DNA from: Zygnema circumcarinatum
Lineage: Eukaryota; Streptophyta; Zygnematophyceae; Zygnematales; Zygnemataceae
Direction of reading: 5' to 3'
Assembly (NCBI GenBank): GCA_037447605.1
Contig: CM074808.1
Coordinates: 3,895,307-3,925,562 of the forward strand
DNA: 30,256 nt
How positions within the stretch are numbered: the stretch's first letter is position 1; each line of letters begins with the position of its first letter. This document shows positions 23,332 to 30,256 of this stretch, in pieces. Under the pieces are notes generated by a model. The model saw only the letters and a program-made list of their open reading frames with translations. It ran no database searches and was not told the DNA's origin. The position numbers and the translations under genes were made by a program.

Positions 23332-26300
23332 CTATCTTGAGAGGACTTTGCCGTCACTGAACAGGGTCTCCAATCCATAGTCTCCCAATTCGAGGGTGGG
23401 AGCCGCCTTTTGGAGAGGCTTTGCTTGCCGCCGCGAAATCAAAAACTGCCCTCGCTTAAAGTGATGTTGAGCCTGCGCTTGGGCCCGCGGCAACAGTCGT
23501 CAAATGGGAACGACAGAACATGCAGAAACATTAAAAAGCACAACAATATGATAATATGTGATGCACATCATGAATCAAGCTGTTTACTGATACCAATTTT
23601 GGGGCCTTAGGAGCTTTGAGCTTTGATTTTTGCAGATTTTTCTTCTTTCATAGTGGGACAAACTCACTTTCAGAGAGAATTTGAGACCGAGGGCCTGACT
23701 GAGTGCGTCGAGCCGCTCATTCCCTGCTCCTTGCAAGAACTGAAGGGTTGAGGGGTCGACTCGAATCAGCAAGAAGGGCCATTTGGAAGTATTGGAGCGC
23801 TCTTTCTCTGAAATCGCCAAGTCAGGATATGCAGCCTGCAAAAAAAAAAAAGGGCCTCACTTTCTCCTTCTTGGATACACACTTACACCTCCAACACCAC
23901 ATCGACGTTCTTCTTTAAAAAAAATAGATTGAGTAGAGTGCACAAAAAAGGGGGTTACTCTTTTGTTTGTTTGGGTTCCTATTGTGTGATTTTTGTAGAA
24001 GAAGAACGCACCTTTATTCTCCAAAGAGCGATCTCTAAGCGCATCATGATTGCTTCCGTCCCTTCAACACGACCTGCCCCTTCACAGCTTTCGCAGGGCT
24101 CACTGAAGGTCTGCATCAGACTTTGCCGAACCTGCAAAGGAATTTCGGAGTCCGGCTGAGGGGGCAGGAAATAAACTCTGAAGGCTTTCATAGCATCATC
24201 CAAGAAGGCCCCAAGTGCTCTCACATTCATTTATTTAGTTTGTTTCTTTTGGGGATTTTCAAAATTTCTCAGAGTTTGACTCACTCTCTTCCGGGTCAAC
24301 ATCATGACGCCAAACTCGTTGATGTCGAGGACCTGCACAAGAACTCGATCCCGAGCAGTTGCTCTCTTCATCTCCCTTACCACTCGACTTTTGTGGTTTT
24401 CTACAAAAAAAAAATGCCAGAGGAAAAGGGCACATCAGTTACCACCTAATCGACACAGAATTTTTGAACATATAGACAACAGCTTTTCAACAGAACCCCA
24501 AATTCAAGAATTTTTTTCTGCCCTACGAACCTTAGGTAGCCTGAATAGGAGACTTCACTCACAGGGGTAGTGAAAGCCCTTACCATCAGTCATAGTAATT
24601 AAGTCAACCGCAATAATTCCACCGATATCCCGTAGTCGAATTTCTGTAGCAGCCTGAAAATTTGCCAGGTGGCAGTCCACAGTAAAAGTCCACGATCAGC
24701 CACTACAGGATCGGTGCTCGCTGTAGATTGTACGTTGAACTGGGGTTAACTTTATTAACTGAAATTGAACTGAATCCATGTCAGGAAAGACACACTTCAA
24801 GAGGGAGTTTCATTGGTAGCACCTGTCGTGCTGCTTCGAGATTAACTGCCAAGATGGCATCTTTCATCTGAATGTTCTCTCCGTCTACTCCCACAACTCG
24901 TTTGCCTCCATTCACATCGATAACCCACATGGCTTCCGTCTCCTCCACTACGAGATTGCCACCTGTCGCTAGGTCCACCCTGCGAAAGGCAGCAGTAGTA
25001 ATGCCTTAGAAGGGTTGATTCAAAAAAAATGGAGCCAAAAAAATGTAACTTACTGTGTAGTAGCCCATTAACATATAAACTACCTTTTTGATGTCAACCG
25101 TTCAAGTTGGGGTTCTATGTTGTACGCATCAAAAATTGGCTCTGCTCCTACATAGAGCTCCACTCGATCACGAAGATCGGGCGCGACAATGTCCAAGTAA
25201 GCCATGATCTGAGCCACTAATCAACAAACGAACACTATATACATGAGTTACAATGTTTCCGTTATCTGTTTCAGCAAGTACAAGTAATGCTACGGGGCTT
25301 CAGAAAATTTGAAGGATCTTCTTCTCTTAATATACCAGACAACTCTTCATGGACGGGCTTACGACAAACTTGACATATCCATCCTACGCTACTGTGAAAA
25401 TCCAATGGAAAGGGAGGAGAGACAGAAAGAGAAGGGGGGGATAGGGAGGGAGAGGATGGCGGGTGAGGAGGCGAGAGAGGTGAGTCATCATCACCTCTTT
25501 GTATGTGCTTTCTGAATCCACAACCATGCGTGATACCTGCAATTCCTCCACGCATAGAAACCCACCCAACAGGGGAAATACTCTTCAGCCATAAAATTGC
25601 AAATGTCCACTCCATAGACCTTATCGTCCAGAGAATGCAACCCACAAAAATGAATTCCAAAATAAAAACAACAAAACGAACGAAAAACAAGCAAAAGACA
25701 ACCCTTCGTTCTCTCAATTCCGGCATTCAGAAAAAGCTATATAGGATATAGTATAAACCTTGCTATTGAAATACTCGCGAACGACTGTCATGATCCTTCC
25801 AACAGCCGGTAATAAGAGCTTTGGAACAGCTGCGAAGTCTCCTTCTGCTGCCCTTTCTACTGCTGCTACTGCTTCCTCCGTAATCCGCTGCCACATATCG
25901 AGCAAGCGTTGAAGGTCCCTCGCCAGTTCATCTTTTTCACAGCCCTCTGCCAGGAAATGAATTGTGCAGCCCATTTGAGGGGGAAGCAGCTCCTTCATGA
26001 TCTGCTGAAGGCGTTGAACTTCTTGTTCATTTTGTATTTTGGGGGAAAAGGATATCCTCGAGGAGGATGGGACTAGAGTCTGTCGAGGGAGGGAAGACAT
26101 GGAGAGTTCAAAGGACAATGCAAGGGAGGGTAAGCGAATGAGAAAGAGAGGCAACATCCCATCCCACGTATTTAAAGGTTGAAGCTCTTCATTTAGTATC
26201 CAGTTAGTTGGGTTATTGAAGGGAAGCATTTTTGGGCATTTTGCAGCTCTCAAGGGTTGGAAGTATTAGGGTCTGGGATCTCATTTAGTTTGGCTTATTG

Positions 26301-29300
26301 GGTCATTGATTCTTTCATTTTGATGCGTTTTTTCAACTGTTGAGATTTCAAGCTTTGGTTCTGCGGTTTTCCAGAGTTGCAATCTTACCAATAATCGGCC
26401 TGGCAGCTGAATAATGGAGGTTAATCGAGCTTCCTTTTGTCTCAGCTTCTCCTTCAGCACCTGCACTACCACAACCATTCCTGGCCGTAGATTTGCCCAG
26501 CGATTGGTAGCCCCTAATCCCCCTTCCACTTCCATCCACTTTTGGGGTCCCAAATAGAAGGCGGGTCTTGCCCTGTTTGCAGGCCAAGTAGCACCTGCAT
26601 TCTCCAAAATCTGCTCTTGAGAAAGTTTGTCAATAGGATCTGTGACAGGAGAAATAGGGAGAAAGGGTTTGTGTTCAGATCTATGTTGGAAGTCCGGTTT
26701 TCCCCCCTGCCAACTAAGTATCTGCTCTAACTCCTCCAACGTTTCTTCCAAATCTTCATCCAGATCTCCCTCTATTTCTGTTTCCACCACCTCGTCGCTC
26801 CTCTCTCCCGCTCGAATATGACTCCAGTCTTTGCTGTTGCTGGTCATGCTTACAGCTGCCTCCTCCTCCCCTCCCCTGTCCTCCTCCTCCAAGTCCTCAT
26901 CCAAATCATCATCTTCCGCTTCCTCATCCTCCTCTCCCTCTGCCTCTCCTTCGCCGGGGGTATATCTCTTATGTGACCCGATTGGAATGCTTAAGGCAAC
27001 CTCTTCTCTTTCATCCTCCTCTACCTCTCCCTCCTCGTCTTCCTCTTCCCCATCTGACTCTCCCTCCTCCTTTCGAATGACCACCTCATTGTCAGCCGTA
27101 GCTCCATTGCTCTCTGCATCCTGAGGCTCTTGAGGCCTATGAGGGAGCACAGGCGCATAGGGATGAATTCTAGGAAAAGTCATTGGAAAATTCCTCCTTT
27201 TGAAGTTAACTTCCATAAAGGACCCTTGATATAATCCATGGTGCGCAAGATTCCCTATATCTACGAAAGCTCCTGGCATTTTGGGAGCAAGGCCTTGTAC
27301 TACTCCCAAATATACCTCTCCCACCTGCTTCCGATTCCTAGAATCCAAAGGATCTACCACAAGTTCTACCAATTTTCCGTTTTCCACAATAGCAAGTCTT
27401 TCCATAGATGCTACAGGAGAGTTGATAAAGACCTCTCTTACAGGAGGTGGTTCTTCCATCAGAATATCTTCATCTTCCTCTACATTATGCTTCTCATCTA
27501 TTGCCGGGCGAGCTGCTTCTGCACTTTCTTTCAATGCAGCAATCACCTTCTCTATGCCCGACTTCTCTATGGAAAAAGTAGAAGAAGATGTAGGTTCTGA
27601 AGGAGTATCACTCCCCGAGCTAAACGATGCAGCCTCTCTCTCATCTCCCTCCTGCTCTATCTCTGTTCCGGCTTTCCGGAAATCGTCCATATTCACATCC
27701 ATTTCACTCTTACCCAATGCCTTTGCGATCCGCTCTCTCTTTTCCTCTCTCTCTACCAGCTTCAGCGCCTTCCTATCAATATGTTTTCTCACTCTCTCCT
27801 CCTTTATCATAGTCATCAGTCTCACCTCCTCCTCCAACCACTTCTGCCGCTCTTCCATCATGATGCTCTCCATCAGCCATGGCTCCTCCCGAGGAGTCGA
27901 TATACTCCTCATCCACTGCCTTTGCCTCTTCCCAAACGGACCTCCAAAGATAGAACGTTTCTCTTCATGGTCAGGGCTTGGCACCCAACCCCCTCCTCCT
28001 TCCTGAGCAACCTTCCTTTCTCCATCTTCACTCACAACATACTCTCCATTCAAAGCTCCCAATGAAGCATAGTGGTTTGATTCCCTATCACCTTCTCCTA
28101 CTCTCCCACTGTTCTCTCCGTCTGTTTCGTCCTCTTCCAAGTCGTCCAGCTCCTCCCAGTCATCCTCATCTTTGACCCCAAGTTCCGCAATTGCCATCGC
28201 CTGGTCTACTTCTTCGTCGTCCTCATTTTCATCCTCTTCTTTGCTCTCTTCGTCTCTTCTTTCCTGCTTAATCCCATTCTCCTTCTCCAATTCAGATGTT
28301 GCAATCTCTGCACTTTCGTGTCTTTCCTTTCCATCAAGCATTGCCTCTTGAGCACTCAATTCCTCAAGCCAATCTGCCCATTCCAGAGTCGGTAGAGGCA
28401 TTGCCTCTGTTCCCTCATCATCGTCATCCTCAGACTCAGCATCTGATGTACTTGGAGATAGCCACCACGGGGTTGAAGCTCTGTCCTGCATGCCACAACA
28501 AGGAATGCTTTATGAAAGATTATAGCAGCCCAGCTCTACAGATGTTTCACAAGCTCCATCGAGTCCATTCCATATGATACATAAATGAAGTCCCTTTTAA
28601 ACATGTCACTCTTGCATCGAGGAGCCTTTCGCTTCTCCGACTGGCAAAATATTCTCACTCAAAGTCCTCACTCGAAGTTGTTCAACGAATGGTATTGCTA
28701 GAACATGAGCCAAAAAAGTCTTCAATCCTAGTGGTGATCGGAGATGCTGGTCCCATTGCGGGAACAAGTGTGAGTTCAACCATGAATCCCTTCACTAAAC
28801 AAAGACCCCGTTTGGTCCTTTTTCGAGCAAGGTTTCAGCAGAACGACATGGAGCATCAAAAACAGCCATCCCTCTCTAAATCGATAGACAGTCATACTTT
28901 CTACTTAAGCATCATCACCAGAGTCCTATTTTTTTCAAAAAAAAAAACGAAAGCCCTAAAGGACAAAAAAGGCCTCACTATTGATGCGTTACTTCTCGTC
29001 AACCTGCTAACGTGGAATAAGGAGGGTTACAGTGATGCTATGTTTTTTAAAGAGGTCTTGTAAGCTGCTATTGCTAAAATAAATTTTAAGTACACGAAAT
29101 CCAACTTAAACGTACTTATCTTCTGAGAACTTCAATATGTCGGGGAATTATAGCCGCATTGTTTTTACTCAATGGAAAATGCCCTATTGAATGCAAATGC
29201 TATAGTTTTTGCTAACGATGGCTTACATCGTCTGATCATTTGTTAGGCCTACATGGAACTCACTCATAACAAATACTCCTCCTCCTGAATGATTGACGGG

Positions 29301-30195
29301 TACCCCGACATGTTTTCTCTCCGCCCAAAAGACCATCGCACTGCTGAGAAGGAGAGCCAGTCAGCTGACCGACCTCATCGCTTTCCCTGACCACCCTTTA
29401 AGGTTAGCCATTCCAGGTTTCTATGGTCAGTCAGATGAGATTCCAGGCGTTCTCAGCTTGTTCTTCTACCCTTTTAACGTTACATTGGCTACTAACCATA
29501 AAAATCCATTCTCAAAATTCTCAAGATTTTAGTAGTTCCAGTGATCATCAGCGACATTGTGAACTTGAATGAAGTTGAAGGTGCTCCCTGCGAGGAGGAT
29601 ACTCACTTCCAGAATACCGTCGTGCCATAGGAAGCATCAAAGTAGTCAAATAAGGAGTAGCCTAGTTTCCAGGGTTAGGGTTAGGGCTTGAAGATTTAGG
29701 GTTGAGTCCATGGAGCTGAATCTCACCTGTCGAACGTCTCCTTCTCCTCCTCCTCTTCTTCCTCCTCCATCGTCCTCCGATTTTAATACATCACCTGGGA
29801 TGATTTTTGTTACATAGATGAGTATTAGTCAAACAAATGACTAACCAATACATGAATAACCAGGAAAATAACTGGTCTGGATCACTACTGTTAGAAAACA
29901 AACATGTCTCCAGAAGCTTGAAGTGATTCAGGATGAAATTCCAAGTTTTAGGATGTGAAAGCTCACCTGCAGCCGCCTTCAAAGCCGTCTGAAAGAAGAA
30001 GACGGGAATGCTCCTCCTCTCCACCGAGAACATACTCCGCCTCCGCAAGTGCGAGCTTCGCCATTGGAGCCTTTGCAAGAGTCGATGGCTGAAGGAGGAG
30101 GGCGAGCCTCCGCAGAGGCAGCACGGCCGTAATGAGGAGTGCGCGGTCTGCAGAGGAGGAGGCGGGCAGGCGGCCCTGACGGCCATGGCCGCCAT
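23332..30195 (-). CDS. RNE: Plastid ribonuclease E/G-like endonuclease (RNE), 12 exons
   Basis: Exons: 29967-30195, 29727-29794, 26389-28485, 25759-26079, 25495-25536, 25084-25208, 24823-24979, 24584-24653, 24285-24400, 24012-24131, 23668-23835, 23332-23472; about 1217 residues, phases consistent throughout. RNE cleaves and matures polycistronic plastid RNAs. The Ser/Arg-rich, acid-poor N terminus (MAAMAVRAACPPPP) looks like a plastid transit peptide. Acidic and coiled Glu-rich sequence follows, then an S1-type domain (VGEVYLGVVQGLAPKMPGAF, about 488-508, resuming at MVVVVQVLKEKLRQKEARLT, about 770-790) split by a long acidic insertion. The catalytic core has EAMWVIDVN (Asp982) and IRLRDIGGIIAVDLITM (Asp1030), matching the two metal-binding Asp of RNase E. 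Zn-link Cys1088/Cys1091 lies in EPCESCEGAG. No CBM20 starch-binding domain is visible. Exons 1-2 are the least certain part; the last exon rests on phase and a good acceptor. Confidence 0.88.
26720..27130 (-). other. Acidic low-complexity insertion within the RNE S1 domain
   Basis: Residues about 552-690 of RNE are dominated by Glu and Asp runs (EEDEEGEVEEDEREE, EDEEAEDDDLDEDLEEEDRG, DLDEDLEETLEELEQ). They lie between the first half of the S1 domain and the part that resumes near residue 765. The plus strand shows this as CCTCCTC/TCATCC trinucleotide sequence. Confidence 0.75.
28486..29726 (-). other. RNE intron 2, containing the right element copy
   Basis: The 1241-bp intron lies between exon 2 (GDVRQ) and exon 3 (DRASTPWW), with donor CAG|GTGAGA and acceptor GCATGCAG. 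Besides the element copy at 28517-29071, it holds TTAGGG/TTTAGGG words at about 29673-29704. I see no family-recognisable exon in it, although the starch-binding domain of some plant RNE proteins would be expected near here. Confidence 0.55.
28517..29071 (+). mobile_element. Right copy of the inverted-repeat element, inside RNE intron 2
   Basis: It matches the reverse complement of 22312-22910. The ends read TTATAGCAGC and GCTGCTATT, an 8-bp terminal inverted repeat (ATAGCAGC/GCTGCTAT). The left end lies only about 31 bp upstream of the exon 3 splice acceptor on the RNE sense strand. No transposase is encoded and no convincing target-site duplication could be seen by eye. Confidence 0.7.
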
Positions 30196-30256
30196 GGCCA
30201 GAGCTCCGCACAGAGAGGCTCCCGGAGGGGAAAGGGGGAGGGGGGAAACAGAGCTT
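30196..30256 (-). promoter_or_regulatory. Leader of RNE, cut by the window edge
   Basis: The 61 bp upstream of the chosen RNE start are C/T-rich on the sense strand (CCCCCCTCCCCCTTTCCCC), like the leaders of the other genes. The promoter itself lies beyond the window. Confidence 0.4.

Noticed and set aside
23370-23405. tRNA-like T-arm (TCCCA...TTCGAG...TGGGA)
   Set aside because: No matching acceptor, D or anticodon arms; the bases are explained by RNE exon 12.
23584-23667. RNE ending by read-through past exon 11 to a stop at 23584
   Set aside because: A consensus donor AAA|GTGAGT follows LGLKFSLK, and an in-frame exon with a CAG acceptor (23332-23472) gives a plausible C terminus followed by AATAAA 91 bp later.
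28486-28491. ATG at 28491 as the RNE start codon
   Set aside because: The ATG overlaps the acceptor GCATGCAG. Starting there would lack any transit peptide, whereas upstream exons at 29727-29794 and 29967-30195 join in frame and supply one.
29293-29532. 79-codon open frame on the plus strand in RNE intron 2
   Set aside because: No family resemblance and no splice or start context; length is within chance for this composition. A decayed transposon fragment is possible but cannot be supported.

Overview
The window is nuclear DNA of a green plant-lineage (streptophyte) eukaryote. All five genes are intron-containing with GT-AG borders and belong to plant families: pantothenate synthetase, two LRR receptor kinases, a U-box/ARM (PUB) E3 ligase and a plastid-type RNase E/G. 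Plant-type TTTAGGG repeats occur, mixed with TTAGGG. Long GA/CT tracts fill introns and leaders. The family set, with a somewhat divergent SERK-like kinase, fits a charophycean alga or an early-diverging land plant, but I cannot name the species. Nothing here looks like a bacterial operon, a defence island or a CRISPR array.

Layout. 1-1121: sequence without a gene, starting with a poly-G run. 1122-3758 (-): complete five-exon pantothenate synthetase; intron 1 is almost entirely degenerate telomeric repeat. 4608-8550 (-): two-exon LRR receptor kinase of about 1197 residues. 8551-10005: about 1.45 kb shared upstream region between two divergent genes. 10006-12560 (+): U-box/ARM E3 ligase with a 12-codon last exon. 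14472-21351 (+): 14-exon LRR-II (SERK/NIK-type) receptor kinase, 623 residues; intron 2 holds a 10-base N gap. 23332-30195 (-): 12-exon RNase E/G (RNE), about 1217 residues with a plastid-targeting-type N terminus. I assembled exon models by matching protein-family motifs and checking GT/AG borders and reading phase at every junction. All five join in frame.

Functional reading. The middle of the window holds a large LRR receptor kinase, a PUB-ARM E3 ligase and a SERK-like co-receptor kinase side by side. In Arabidopsis, members of these three families act together: receptor, BAK1/SERK co-receptor, and PUB12/13-type E3 that turns the receptor over. The receptor and E3 genes here also share one intergenic promoter region. 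Whether these three products interact is inference. The flanking genes are housekeeping: vitamin B5 synthesis and plastid RNA processing.

Non-genic structure worth noting: a pair of ~0.55-0.6 kb inverted copies of a non-autonomous-looking element with short terminal inverted repeats, one inside RNE intron 2 and one in the convergent intergenic region; an interstitial telomeric array inside an intron; a 17-bp minisatellite just after the SERK-like stop codon; and purine/pyrimidine microsatellites lying against splice sites and even entering coding sequence.
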